Notes: a model not told the origin generated them from the letters alone. 64,000 nt of DNA from Paenibacillus dendrobii (GCF_009807035.1 NZ_WUBI01000002.1:186001-250000), one strand, 5' to 3'. Counted from the first letter of the stretch, positions 50,855 through 59,587 are shown. Numbers and translations are program-made.

Positions 50855-51037
50855 TCAAACTTCTCTGCGTTTAATCTCTCGATTTGTGACAGTATCAAAT
50901 ATTCGATGACCAATTGATAAAAAATTCATCAATGGACCTAATTGGTTACTTGATACAGAGGTGTTTATCCATACTTCGAGTTTAGTTTTCTCGTCTTTTT
51001 CAATTAATTTTTGCAATAAGTATCTTTTATTATTCAT
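50855..51037 (-). CDS. Hypothetical small protein
   Basis: 60 aa, SD GAGGTAAAG. Contains LEVWINTSVSSNQLGPLMNFL. A one-mismatch stem-loop lies downstream. No family recognised. Confidence 0.5.
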   Translation of the reverse strand: MNNKRYLLQKLIEKDEKTKLEVWINTSVSSNQLGPLMNFLSIGHRIFDTVTNREIKRREV

Positions 51038-51149
51038 TGTGACTTTACCTCGCTGTATAAATATTTCAATTTATAATATTATCTGTTAGAATAAACTGGA
51101 ATAAGCTCCCGCCTTTAATTTAGGGGAGCTATTTTGTCATGTTTACTTT

Positions 51150-51170
51150 TTGTTACGTTTTTCGTAACAA
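51150..51170. promoter_or_regulatory. Palindromic operator upstream of the Cro/CI gene
   Basis: 8-bp arms TTGTTACG (51150-51157) and CGTAACAA (51163-51170) with spacer TTTTT, extendable by one base. Probable binding site for the 51234 repressor or a partner. Confidence 0.6.
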
Positions 51171-51233
51171 ATTCAATATAAACTTATTTATTTACATTGT
51201 CAACCGTTTTTAGTATTCATATGGGGGAAATAC

Positions 51234-51440
51234 ATGTCATACTTATTTATCAATCTTCAATACATATTAGATAAGAAGAATATTAGTGCCAGAGAGCTGG
51301 CTAAAAGAACTGGTATTCGTCATCCTACAATTTCTGAAATGTGCAACAATAGTTCAAAGCATCTGCCACTAAAAAATATAGCGTTAATTTGTGATGAGTT
51401 AGAAATCGATGTCTCCGACTTACTCATTCTAAAGAAGTAA
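51234..51440 (+). CDS. Cro/CI-family HTH repressor
   Basis: 68 aa. NLQYILDKKNISARELAKRTGIRHPTISEMC is a clear HTH_XRE (YozG-like). GGGGGAAATAC serves as weak SD. Reads opposite to its neighbours in the control region, as expected for a switch regulator. Confidence 0.8.
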   Translation: MSYLFINLQYILDKKNISARELAKRTGIRHPTISEMCNNSSKHLPLKNIALICDELEIDVSDLLILKK

Positions 51441-51447
51441 ATAATAA

Positions 51448-51476
51448 AAGCTCCAGATCTAATTAGACTGGAGCTT
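51448..51476 (+). terminator. Hairpin after the repressor gene
   Basis: 9-bp arms AAGCTCCAG (51448-51456) and CTGGAGCTT (51468-51476). Weak U tract. Confidence 0.55.
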
Positions 51477-51537
51477 ACAATAAATAAATCTTCATAAACA
51501 TACCTCCGATTTATTTATATTCACCTCTACTTGTCGT

Positions 51538-51933
51538 CTATCTACTAAACATCCGAGTTGTACTAATTTCCAAAGCTCTCAACAATTGATTTTCGTACTT
51601 ATGTGGCATTTCAAATAGTTTATACATCAATTTGCTTTTTTTATCGATCGTAAAGTGCTGTTCAAACAAAATAACGCTGTCCTTCTTAAATCCTGCATCT
51701 GAGGCATTAACGGTAACATGAGTAGGTATCCTTGCTTTTGTGGAACTGCTTGTTATAGGAGAAACCATTACCAATGGAGAATATCTATTGTTTTTATCAT
51801 TTGAAATAATAAGTACTGGCCGCACACCTCCTTGTACAGATGATTTCTCAGGAATCTCTCCCAAATCAGCCAACCAGATTTCAAATTGCTTTACTTCTTC
51901 ATTATGTACTGTGTTATTCATTGCTACTGCCAT
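51538..51933 (-). CDS. mazF: MazF/PemK-family toxin homologue without antitoxin
   Basis: 131 aa from ATG 51933 (SD AGGAG). IWLADLGEIPEKSSVQGGVRPVLIISND and LVMVSPITSS match MazF, a ribosome-independent mRNA interferase. No MazE-like gene is next to it on either side. Promoter TTGTAA-17-TATAAT on the - strand is bordered by the shared operator at 52069-52083, which may replace antitoxin control. Confidence 0.8.
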   Translation of the reverse strand: MAVAMNNTVHNEEVKQFEIWLADLGEIPEKSSVQGGVRPVLIISNDKNNRYSPLVMVSPITSSSTKARIPTHVTVNASDAGFKKDSVILFEQHFTIDKKSKLMYKLFEMPHKYENQLLRALEISTTRMFSR

Positions 51934-52068
51934 TTTATTAACACTCCTATTCAATTTTATGTGACACTAAGTAATTGATTCTCCATCTAATATCATTCTA
52001 TGTTCATTTCTTTATTATTATTATCTTTATGTTTATAATTATACCTAAAAAGCCCTCGCCTTACAATA

Positions 52069-52083
52069 AGGAACATTTGTTCT
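52069..52083. promoter_or_regulatory. LexA-like operator between mazF and RsfA-like genes
   Basis: AGGAACATTTGTTCT, identical to 45822-45836. It borders the -35 (TTGTAA) of the mazF promoter and lies about 45 bp upstream of TTGACA (52129-52134) for the + strand gene. Confidence 0.7.
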
Positions 52084-52180
52084 TGTCAAGCACTTTTCAC
52101 AAGCTACGAATATTTAATGCATAAGGTATTGACAATTTGGATAAACATGTTAATAGCACAATTTATTGGAGGTTATTAAT

Positions 52181-52687
52181 ATGACAAGACAAGACGGATG
52201 GACAATAGAGGACGATATCTGTCTAACTACTACGGTATTAAACTGTATTTCAAATGGTAATACGCAACTACAAGCCTTTGAGATGGTTGCGGAGAAAACT
52301 AATAGAACTGCAGCTGCTTGTGGGTTTAGGTGGAATTCTAACTTGAGAAATCAGTTTGAAAATGAAATTAAAGAAGCCAAATTGAAAAAGAGATCTCATA
52401 CCCAAAAGCCTTCACATATGCACGGCAAGGTGTCTGGAACGCTTTCTACATATGACCAGCCTGATACTCCTTTTGACAACATAATTAGGTCTCTACAGGC
52501 ATTTAAAGAGCAGTTTGATGAGATGCGAATGACAATATTGAATTTACAAAATCGCAATAGTGAACTTGAACAACAGCTAGCATCTAAACCTTCAGTTGAA
52601 GTTAATGAAGATATGAAAAATCTTCTAGAGATAATTAAACGAGCAGAAAAACTTGGTCTCACAAACAAAGAAAAACCTGCCATTTAG
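52181..52687 (+). CDS. RsfA/Myb-like DNA-binding protein
   Basis: 168 aa from ATG 52181 (SD GGAGG). N-terminal GWTIEDDICLTTTVLNCI and AACGFRWNSNLR resemble the Myb-like domain of Bacillus RsfA/YlbO proteins. Residues 100-155 form a coiled coil. Divergent from mazF across the shared operator. Confidence 0.75.
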   Translation: MTRQDGWTIEDDICLTTTVLNCISNGNTQLQAFEMVAEKTNRTAAACGFRWNSNLRNQFENEIKEAKLKKRSHTQKPSHMHGKVSGTLSTYDQPDTPFDNIIRSLQAFKEQFDEMRMTILNLQNRNSELEQQLASKPSVEVNEDMKNLLEIIKRAEKLGLTNKEKPAI

Positions 52688-52694
52688 GCAGGTT
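52674..52694. terminator. Hairpin at convergent gene ends
   Basis: 8-bp arms AACCTGCC (52674-52681) and GGCAGGTT (52687-52694), then CTTTTAATTTTA. It overlaps the stops of both converging genes. Confidence 0.7.
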
Positions 52695-52794
52695 CTTTTA
52701 ATTTTATATTAGATATGGGTCTACACTCATATAAGATATGATTAACTTGTTCCAATACATCTTCCAGGTGCTTTCCGCACTTTTTACAATTCAA
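52684..52794 (-). CDS. 36-aa zinc-binding-like peptide
   Basis: TTG 52794, ten bases after AAAGGAG. Starts NCKKCGKHLE. Ends inside the shared terminator. Weak but plausible. Confidence 0.4.
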   Translation of the reverse strand: MNCKKCGKHLEDVLEQVNHILYECRPISNIKLKEPA

Positions 52795-52835
52795 ATAAAC
52801 ATTTCTCCTTTGTTTAAGTAAAATCTACATTTTAT

Positions 52836-52994
52836 TCAGTCTTCGTCAGTTTCTTCAAATAATACTTTATACCCCTGCTCTGCGAACAAAGATAAAAGTT
52901 CTAAAGCCTTATTCTTGTCATCTATACTCAATTTTACATTAAGAACTTCGAGTTGTGGATCGTCAGTAACTACAATTGTAAGTTTATAGAACAT
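52836..52994 (-). CDS. Small hypothetical protein
   Basis: 52 aa, ATG with SD GGAAGGGG. Beta-alpha, acidic end. Function unknown. Confidence 0.5.
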   Translation of the reverse strand: MFYKLTIVVTDDPQLEVLNVKLSIDDKNKALELLSLFAEQGYKVLFEETDED

Positions 52995-53062
52995 GGGAAT
53001 GCCCCTTCCATTTCATAGTAGTAATTATATAATAACACCAATCTTCTCAAAAGTAAGTCATT

Positions 53063-53422
53063 CTAACCTGAATACTTATTCGCAGTAATTGGGTAATAAA
53101 ATATTTCTATTTCCTCACTAATAAACCCTCTGCGTTGTGCAGCTAAAAGCGTTTCATACATGTTCTTACGTCCAACTGGATTATCTGTATGCAAATATAT
53201 CTTATCGACTTGTAATCCGTATTCGCAAAAATATTTAACTAAATCATATCCATTTTGAAGCTCATGTCCGTTCTCATCCTCACCCAAGTCATGATCTAAG
53301 GTCAGTATATGTACCCTTTGTGACTCAAGGATACTTATTGCCTCATGATAGGTTCGCGCTACTACAAAACCCTCTGGGCAATCACGTAGATCGTCTACAT
53401 ATAGGTTTATTTTCTGATCCAT
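53063..53422 (-). CDS. cREC-type receiver-like protein
   Basis: 119 aa from ATG 53422. NLYVDDLRDCP, LTLDHDLGEDENG and IYLHTDNPVGRKNM match the cyclic-phosphate-processing receiver (cREC) family, which is genomically linked to RNA ligases and RNA repair. It probably acts with the Rnl2-like ligase at 8346-9233. Perfect stem-loop 53439-53456. Confidence 0.78.
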   Translation of the reverse strand: MDQKINLYVDDLRDCPEGFVVARTYHEAISILESQRVHILTLDHDLGEDENGHELQNGYDLVKYFCEYGLQVDKIYLHTDNPVGRKNMYETLLAAQRRGFISEEIEIFYYPITANKYSG

Positions 53423-53457
53423 TTGTTCTTCCTTTCCCATAAAACTTGCATTTCATC

Positions 53458-53724
53458 TTAAATGTCATTGATGGCCTGTTTTAAAAATGCAATCTTCAAT
53501 ATGCCTTTTTCCAAAGATGCAGCATAGTATCCTTTATTTTCGCTGGAGTACTGATAATGGATAATTTCGTCTGCCATCTCCTCGGTCATTTCACCTCTAT
53601 AATATGGGATATCAACTAGCGAACCAATTGGAATATCGGAGCTTTTTTTGTTAATGTCAACTCGCTCCAAAATTGTTTTAACCGAGTCATCTAATTTAGA
53701 CCAGTCAGTGTCTACAATTCTCAT
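53458..53724 (-). CDS. Hypothetical protein
   Basis: About 88 aa from ATG 53724 (SD GAGGGGG), stem-loop 53745-53762. No recognised domain. Confidence 0.5.
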   Translation of the reverse strand: MRIVDTDWSKLDDSVKTILERVDINKKSSDIPIGSLVDIPYYRGEMTEEMADEIIHYQYSSENKGYYAASLEKGILKIAFLKQAINDI

Positions 53725-53767
53725 TTCTAACCCCCTCTCTAATGATGAAACATGCCTTTTATGTCTT

Positions 53768-54202
53768 TTACTGCTCATTGAAATACCACATTACATCAGA
53801 TTGCTCTAATACTTGATACAATGCATTTAAATTAGACGACGTTTCTCTAACGTAAATCTCCAATCTGCTGATTTCGTCTCCTGTATATTTTATGATCCGT
53901 TTCACTTTCTCATCAATTTCATTCCCTAGAAAAGTGTATACATCTAACACATTATCAATGGAGTAAATTAATACCGTATATTGAACATCATTTAAAGGAC
54001 GAAATGTAAACAAATTATCAGTAGGTTGTATTCTTTTGCAGTATTCACATACAACTTTATGCTTTTCGCCTTTGTCGTCAATAATTATTCCACCATTTTT
54101 GTCTGAGGTAGATAGCTCAACGATTGTTCCTTCTATTTGTTGTCCAACATAATCATATTTCACTCTATCACCAAGATATAACCCATACCAACCTCTAGTC
54201 AC
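53768..54202 (-). CDS. Hypothetical protein with N-terminal KOW/SH3-like part
   Basis: 144 aa from GTG 54202. LYLGDRVKYDYVGQQIEGTIVEL suggests a small barrel; CEYC follows; the C-terminal half is helical. Function unknown. Confidence 0.5.
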   Translation of the reverse strand: MTRGWYGLYLGDRVKYDYVGQQIEGTIVELSTSDKNGGIIIDDKGEKHKVVCEYCKRIQPTDNLFTFRPLNDVQYTVLIYSIDNVLDVYTFLGNEIDEKVKRIIKYTGDEISRLEIYVRETSSNLNALYQVLEQSDVMWYFNEQ

Positions 54203-54248
54203 TCTATACCACTCCTTATTTTAGGATTCAAGTGAAATAGCCATTTGA

Positions 54249-54767
54249 TTAAGACTCCGCAGCAAGCAATCCAGCAACACGAGCCAGTTCCTCTTGACTG
54301 TGAACAGTGCCACCACTATTCATCTGTAAGTACCATTCAAGTACCTCTTTACGAGTCTGAAGGTTGTTAACATGAAAACTCAAACGAATCATCATTGGGA
54401 TCTTGTCTTGAAATTCATTGTAGAAATGTCCAAATGCTTTAATTTGGTTTCTAATGAATTTCAAGCATGCTGTAAGGCGTTGCAGTCCATCGACACACAC
54501 GAACCACCCATCACCATTTCCCACAGTGTTCTGCCATTTAGTGTGATTGAAGTATATATCTAATCCTGAGACACCTTCACGCAACAAATGCTCGATATAA
54601 AGCTCTTGTTGTTGCTCAGTCCAGACCTGCCCTCTCTGAAAATCCGGTTCTAACTCTAATCCCATCTCTTCAATATAATCACCTATAGTGCTTTCAAGAT
54701 ACCTTAGAGCTACATCAACAGAATAGTTATTGCACTGTATGTATGGTTTAATGCCCTGGAACTTCAT
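54249..54767 (-). CDS. DUF262/ParB-like nuclease-domain protein
   Basis: 172 aa. PDFQRGQVWTEQQQ and CVDGLQRLTAC are DUF262 hallmarks, as in the N-domain of GmrSD-type restriction enzymes. Only this domain is present, so it may be an adaptor or decoy rather than a full enzyme. Confidence 0.75.
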   Translation of the reverse strand: MKFQGIKPYIQCNNYSVDVALRYLESTIGDYIEEMGLELEPDFQRGQVWTEQQQELYIEHLLREGVSGLDIYFNHTKWQNTVGNGDGWFVCVDGLQRLTACLKFIRNQIKAFGHFYNEFQDKIPMMIRLSFHVNNLQTRKEVLEWYLQMNSGGTVHSQEELARVAGLLAAES

Positions 54768-54787
54768 GTTTTAACCCCCTAAAACGA

Positions 54788-54988
54788 CTATCCATCTTGT
54801 TTATCGATGATAAAGTAATCTAAATCCTCAAGAAACTCTTTAATTAAACGGATCTCAGCTTCTAAAATCAACATCGTAATGCTTTCATTAACTGATAAAT
54901 CTTCTGTTCCCTTCTTTTTATTGTGGTAGGGTTTCAAAAGATTTTCTTTTCGTTCAAGTGATCTTTTATACTGTTCAATTAACTCCAT
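54788..54988 (-). CDS. Small coiled-coil protein
   Basis: 66 aa, SD AAGGAGG. Long charged helix. Function unknown. Confidence 0.5.
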   Translation of the reverse strand: MELIEQYKRSLERKENLLKPYHNKKKGTEDLSVNESITMLILEAEIRLIKEFLEDLDYFIIDKQDG

Positions 54989-55030
54989 ATAATAATAGCC
55001 TCCTTAAATATAGGTAAAACAGTCATTTGA

Positions 55031-55390
55031 TCAAGAATCGATCCTATGTTTCTTGAAGTATCCATGAATCACTTCTTCGCTTGGATTATCAATACGTTCA
55101 TCAGTACTCCATCTAGACCAACCATCAGCGCAATAATATGCGATATCTAAAAGGCTTTCAGGTTCTTTACCATAGTGTTGTTTGAAATCCTCTTTCAGTT
55201 CACTCATTCCTTCTTCTGGATCTGAGCCAAAATATTCAGTAAAGCGAATAACTTTTCTTGATAGCAGCTTTTCTCCTTCTTTGAAGGTGTCTAAGAGTAT
55301 TACTTCAGCGTTCTCCTGATATTTTGAGTAATCCTCATTTATCATTTTTACATATCCTACTGTCTCTCGATCCCTATACTCTTTCCACAT
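55031..55390 (-). CDS. Hypothetical acidic protein
   Basis: 119 aa, SD TAGGAG. Acidic, alpha/beta. No domain recognised. Confidence 0.55.
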   Translation of the reverse strand: MWKEYRDRETVGYVKMINEDYSKYQENAEVILLDTFKEGEKLLSRKVIRFTEYFGSDPEEGMSELKEDFKQHYGKEPESLLDIAYYCADGWSRWSTDERIDNPSEEVIHGYFKKHRIDS

Positions 55391-55409
55391 GATTTCATCT
55401 CCTATTTAC

Positions 55410-55619
55410 TCATAATTCTTCTAGTACAACTTTATATTTTTTCCCAGTAACATTGTTTGTGAAATGTGACAGTTCACTATAAATAAAGTTATTTCTTATA
55501 TAGTCCTTATCTTTCTCTACTTCGGTTGCAAGAACCTGCATTAACTCATCTGTATTTTCAACAACATAAATACCCCAAACGTCGATGTGTTTTTCATGAT
55601 AAGCATAAAATAATTTCAT
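55410..55619 (-). CDS. Hypothetical protein
   Basis: About 69 aa; the SD AAGGAGAG is 12 bases from ATG 55619. Starts MKLFYAYHEKHIDVWGIYVV. Function unknown. Confidence 0.5.
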   Translation of the reverse strand: MKLFYAYHEKHIDVWGIYVVENTDELMQVLATEVEKDKDYIRNNFIYSELSHFTNNVTGKKYKVVLEEL

Positions 55620-55671
55620 ATTTAGTATGCTCTCCTTCACATAAAATAGTTATTTGACCATGAATTATTTA

Positions 55672-55971
55672 TTAGAAATCTTTTCCTGCTTGTTTAAAAT
55701 AATTATCTAACTGCCGTTGTGCCTCTAGATGAGAAATAGGCGCCTTATTGATTCTTTCTAATTCAGTCTCAAGTTTCTTAACTTCATCGTCCGTGTTGTC
55801 TGGCTGTACTCCATTTTCACGCTGTGCTTTATTTAAAATTATCTGTTCTCTCAACCAAACCAATCTATTCAAGCAAAATCCATACCTATTTAGTTTTTCC
55901 TCAGTATCTCTTTTTTCAATCCATTCGTTACCGTTCCACTTATAGCCCTTTACGATCTTATCTTTCTTCAT
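55672..55971 (-). CDS. Hypothetical charged helical protein
   Basis: 99 aa, SD GAGGTG. Mainly helical. No family recognised. Confidence 0.55.
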   Translation of the reverse strand: MKKDKIVKGYKWNGNEWIEKRDTEEKLNRYGFCLNRLVWLREQIILNKAQRENGVQPDNTDDEVKKLETELERINKAPISHLEAQRQLDNYFKQAGKDF

Positions 55972-55993
55972 GACCTTAACACCTCGTAGTTTT

Positions 55994-56986
55994 TTAAATA
56001 GCTTTTAGAACAATGTTTCCTGCATGATCAATAAATCCAGTGTCATCTTTTTTACTTGAAAATCTAACCAAGGCTAAACCTTCTTTGAATGAATCAATGT
56101 CTTCATACTGTGGCTCAACAATCCAATTACCAGACTTGTCAAGAACACCAAACGATTCTAAATACCTCTTCTTACCGTTTTTAACTGTGGCAAGCCCTTC
56201 ACTAAACCAAAAATTCTCGCTTGCAATATCTTTTACTATAGAATGCTCATACTTATCCATCAACCCAATAACTCTTCTATCTTGTGATCTCGTATTATTC
56301 AAAGGGCAATAAGAATACAAACCTTCTCCGGCATATCCCAAACTACTATAATCCTCTTTGAAAACTCTTTCTCCATTGCTATTGATTGCATAATATTTTG
56401 ATTGATCGAAATCATACACCACTGCTATACCATTATTAAAACCACTCGACACAGGATGATACTGATTTTTAATAACAACGGAACTGTTTATATTTATGAA
56501 TCCAACCTTATAGTCTTGTTCAAATCTAATCAATCCGTCTTGAGGATGGCTTAAAGAATTAAAACTCGGCAACACAACCCATTCACCTTTTTTGTTTATC
56601 ATTCCATATCTATCATTTTTCTTCACAATCGAATATCCATTTCTAAAAGGACTGGCGGCTTCATATTTAGGCTCAATTATAAATTCACCACAATCATCTA
56701 TAAAACCCGCTTTTCCGTCAATAACTACATTAACTAACCCTTCGGAGAATCCCCATGAAGCATATATCCCTTTATCAAATTTGCAGTCAATAATAATATC
56801 CCCATCTACGTTAATAAACCCCCATTTTTTAGAGGTATTTTGGAATGGGGCGTATCCCTCAGAGAAGTCTTCAGCGTAAGCAAACTTTGACTCAATTGCG
56901 ACTTCTCCATATTTATTAATGTATCCGTATTTTTTTTCATCTTGAATCAATGCCAAACCATTTGAAAAACCAGATTTATACTTCAC
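55994..56986 (-). CDS. WG-repeat protein
   Basis: 330 aa from GTG 56986 (SD GGAGG). At least six WG/KWG-type repeats (YGYINKYGE, WGFINVDGD, AGFIDDCGE, YGMINKKGE, GLMDKYE, TGFIDHAGN) spaced about 45 residues. A beta-propeller-like scaffold with no enzymatic motif. Role in the element unknown. Confidence 0.85.
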   Translation of the reverse strand: MKYKSGFSNGLALIQDEKKYGYINKYGEVAIESKFAYAEDFSEGYAPFQNTSKKWGFINVDGDIIIDCKFDKGIYASWGFSEGLVNVVIDGKAGFIDDCGEFIIEPKYEAASPFRNGYSIVKKNDRYGMINKKGEWVVLPSFNSLSHPQDGLIRFEQDYKVGFININSSVVIKNQYHPVSSGFNNGIAVVYDFDQSKYYAINSNGERVFKEDYSSLGYAGEGLYSYCPLNNTRSQDRRVIGLMDKYEHSIVKDIASENFWFSEGLATVKNGKKRYLESFGVLDKSGNWIVEPQYEDIDSFKEGLALVRFSSKKDDTGFIDHAGNIVLKAI

Positions 56987-57059
56987 ATTAATTCCTCCAT
57001 ATCAAGATTGCTATGTATTTAGATTTCGCTAACCCCATGAAATAAACCTTTCACACACT

Positions 57060-57314
57060 CTAGTCCCTTGGATAGTTAACTTCCATTATGTCCATAAATG
57101 GCACCTTAGTGATAACACCATCTTTCTTGATATGCACCTTTCCCGTCCGAGAGTCCATTTGATCGATTTGCCCCCTAACAGACTCTTCCCAACCCCACAC
57201 GGTTAATACAATTTCTGATTCCTCTTGGTAGGCTTCGGTGAGTTGATTTCCTAACTCCTCAAGTACAAACTCATCTCTTGTTGGTCTCTTTGCTACCTTA
57301 GATTTTGCCATCAT
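57060..57314 (-). CDS. Second YolD-like protein
   Basis: 84 aa from ATG 57314 (SD AGGAGGG). RPTRDEFVLEELGNQ and GQIDQMDSRTGKVHI...FMDIMEV fit the YolD domain. There is no polymerase gene beside it. Confidence 0.7.
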   Translation of the reverse strand: MMAKSKVAKRPTRDEFVLEELGNQLTEAYQEESEIVLTVWGWEESVRGQIDQMDSRTGKVHIKKDGVITKVPFMDIMEVNYPRD

Positions 57315-57395
57315 TAATGCCCTCCTAGCTGTCGAATTCAGTACGCAAGAGTTGAAATGGCGACCTAAACGTTTCTGTTTGATCGCCAAGAAAAT

Positions 57396-57746
57396 TTAAT
57401 TATTATTCAATCTTTCTGTGATTTCTTTTATCTTTGAACGAGCAACATTGAGCTGTTCGCCATCTTTAAAAATAACCATTCCGTTAGCCTCATCAACATA
57501 TTTCACTTGTTCAAGATTAATCATAAGATCTCTATCGGCCTGTAGAAACCCTTTTTCAGCGGAATAATACTCTGCCAAATCTTGAAACGTAGCAACCTGA
57601 CTATATCTGGCTCCGTTTGTGGTTGTATATACGGGTACTTTTTGACCCTTAATTATTTTTATTGAAACATGACTCACATCTTCAAGTTTGAAATCTTCAA
57701 TCGATCCTGTATCATGATTATATCCGACCAATTCATTTGTTGTCAT
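57396..57746 (-). CDS. Second LytTR-domain regulator
   Basis: 116 aa from ATG 57746 (SD GAGGTG). The C-terminal half has KGFLQADRDLMINLEQVKYV and LNVARSKIKEITERL, a LytTR DNA-binding domain; no receiver. Its promoter (57836-57875) carries the AT-rich element. It may share targets with 45927-46298. Confidence 0.78.
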   Translation of the reverse strand: MTTNELVGYNHDTGSIEDFKLEDVSHVSIKIIKGQKVPVYTTTNGARYSQVATFQDLAEYYSAEKGFLQADRDLMINLEQVKYVDEANGMVIFKDGEQLNVARSKIKEITERLNNN

Positions 57747-57835
57747 CGATGTCACCTCAAAGGTTATTATTGTATAATTTTACAATACAAAGTTACTTCA
57801 GAACAGTACATTGTTTATCTATCAGTTATATAAGC

Positions 57836-57875
57836 ATTGTATCACATAAATTTATATTTGTATATTTATTTTATT
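57836..57875 (-). promoter_or_regulatory. Promoter with AT-rich element before the second LytTR gene
   Basis: AATAAAATAAATATA (57861-57875) leads into TATACA, 17 bp and TACAAT (57836-57841) on the - strand. Confidence 0.65.
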
Positions 57876-57947
57876 AATAATTTCAATTCAATCCAGTTGT
57901 GTCCCGATGTGCGAACAAACAATTTGCCTTTCTCAACTTTACCCCCT

Positions 57948-58127
57948 CTATACATATCTATATACGCTCCCAGTTCTACGGCTGTAAACCTCTACATAAG
58001 CTTTAAACTCGCTAGTGAGCTTGTACACTCTATCCATGATAATAAAGCTCATAGTCTCCTTGCAGCGTCCCAGTTGTGCAATGCTTTCTACCACTTGATT
58101 ATTTACCACAATATCATATGTATCCAT
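57948..58127 (-). CDS. Hypothetical small protein
   Basis: About 59 aa from ATG 58127 (SD TTGGAGG). An A-rich stretch directly upstream (58143-58165) resembles the AT-rich element. Function unknown. Confidence 0.5.
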   Translation of the reverse strand: MDTYDIVVNNQVVESIAQLGRCKETMSFIIMDRVYKLTSEFKAYVEVYSRRTGSVYRYV

Positions 58128-58179
58128 TATAAATACCTCCAATTAATATTTTTATTTTATTTTATTTGAAAGACTTATT

Positions 58180-58368
58180 TTATGCAGATTCATGTTTCGT
58201 CATTTGGACACCATGGTAACTAACTTCTACAATATCAATTATCTCAGTTTCTTTATCATTAAACCAGAAATCATCTATCAGTTTTTTCGCATGTATTTCG
58301 TTGTTAGCTGTAACGATATGATACTTGGTATCCCCTAAAGCTTTAGTTTCAGCATAATAAATTCTCAT
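58180..58368 (-). CDS. Hypothetical small protein
   Basis: 62 aa, SD AGGAG. MRIYYAETKALGDTKYHIV... alpha/beta. No family recognised. Confidence 0.5.
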   Translation of the reverse strand: MRIYYAETKALGDTKYHIVTANNEIHAKKLIDDFWFNDKETEIIDIVEVSYHGVQMTKHESA

Positions 58369-58399
58369 TTTTTCAACTCCTCATGAAATACTTATTGTG

Positions 58400-58543
58400 T
58401 TACCAGAATCTAACCTTATCATCCTCAATCGAGTAACCTTCAAGAATGAAGTTTATTCCTTCATTGGTATATGTAGCATCTTTATTTTCATGACCATGAG
58501 AAATTAATTCTTCAAGTATCTCCTTTAACTCTATTAATTTCAT
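58400..58543 (-). CDS. 47-aa hypothetical protein
   Basis: ATG 58543, SD GGAG. Helical then beta. Function unknown. Confidence 0.5.
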   Translation of the reverse strand: MKLIELKEILEELISHGHENKDATYTNEGINFILEGYSIEDDKVRFW

Positions 58544-58677
58544 TGTCTTTTCAACTCCTTATAAATTACTTCTTTCATCCTATAACCCTGCCTAAAGTCC
58601 CAATAAAATCTTCCAATATAACCAATTATGCTATATAGTTTATTTATCAAAATTAATAAGACTGGGGTAGACATTTG

Positions 58678-59175
58678 ATGAAAGCCATATTAATTATTGT
58701 TGTATTATTCATAGTTTGTGCACTGATACTCATTAAAATGAGGTCAAAAGGTCAAGAAAAAATCAACGATTATTCTAATAATCAATCAAAAGACCAAACC
58801 AGGAGTTTCTCCGGAGCTCTAAATGATGTAAGAAACGGAACATCTGAATTTGCTCCAGAAGCTATTAGGGGAATTGAGAAAATTAAGACTGTGCTTATGA
58901 CTGATGAAGAAATTATTCACTCAGGTTATGGAAAAGATGGCTTTAAAAACGTAGTTTATGCTGTGACAAACAAACGATTTATAGCCTGTTATGTTGGAGT
59001 TACTTCCGAACAACTCACTTCCATTAATTATAATAAGATTACAAATGTAGATATTAAAAACAAACTTAATTTATCATATGTTGTAATTCAAACAAGCGAG
59101 AAAGCAGTAGAGATTCTTGTCCAGAACAAACCAAGATCAGTTGAGTTTTTCAATTCAATAAATAGTTATACTTAA
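58678..59175 (+). CDS. Membrane-anchored PH-like domain protein
   Basis: 165 aa. N-terminal helix ILIIVVLFIVCALILI anchors it; residues about 75-165 form a bacterial PH-like domain (EEIIHSGYG, YAVTNKRFIACYVG, KITNVDIKNKL). One of few + strand genes here; likely cargo. Confidence 0.7.
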   Translation: MKAILIIVVLFIVCALILIKMRSKGQEKINDYSNNQSKDQTRSFSGALNDVRNGTSEFAPEAIRGIEKIKTVLMTDEEIIHSGYGKDGFKNVVYAVTNKRFIACYVGVTSEQLTSINYNKITNVDIKNKLNLSYVVIQTSEKAVEILVQNKPRSVEFFNSINSYT

Positions 59176-59185
59176 TAATATTTTG

Positions 59186-59208
59186 GGTGAGGTCTTATTG
59201 ATCTCACC
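59186..59208 (+). terminator. Hairpin terminator
   Basis: GGTGAGGTC and GATCTCACC arms with one mismatch, then TTTCTTT. Ends the PH-domain gene. Confidence 0.6.
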
Positions 59209-59229
59209 TTTCTTTATAAAAGAATCCTT

Positions 59230-59514
59230 TTATACAGACTTTCTCAATTGTCTTTGGCAAAACTGCATCGCCTCGAACAATGTTTCTGTGTCTGCTGTAA
59301 CATTCTGATAACCAAAGACTTTTTCATTCACATTGTTACTTGGTAAATCACTGTATACAAATAAAAAACCCCTTACAATCTTCCCCTTTCCTTCACCACA
59401 ATTGTCATCAGAAACAACCATGATATTATATTTACCAACAGGAATGATTAAACTTGCTTCAGCACCATCAGCATTACTTGCAATGATTCGGCCACCCAGT
59501 TTGATATTTTCCAT
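59230..59514 (-). CDS. Hypothetical beta-rich protein
   Basis: 94 aa, SD GAGGAG, stem-loop 59216-59233 overlaps its end. No family recognised. Confidence 0.55.
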   Translation of the reverse strand: MENIKLGGRIIASNADGAEASLIIPVGKYNIMVVSDDNCGEGKGKIVRGFLFVYSDLPSNNVNEKVFGYQNVTADTETLFEAMQFCQRQLRKSV

Positions 59515-59587
59515 TGAACTAATCTCCTCATAAAATATTCATATTTAAACTTCAATTATCATAGCATCTTCGTTCTGCGACACTTTA

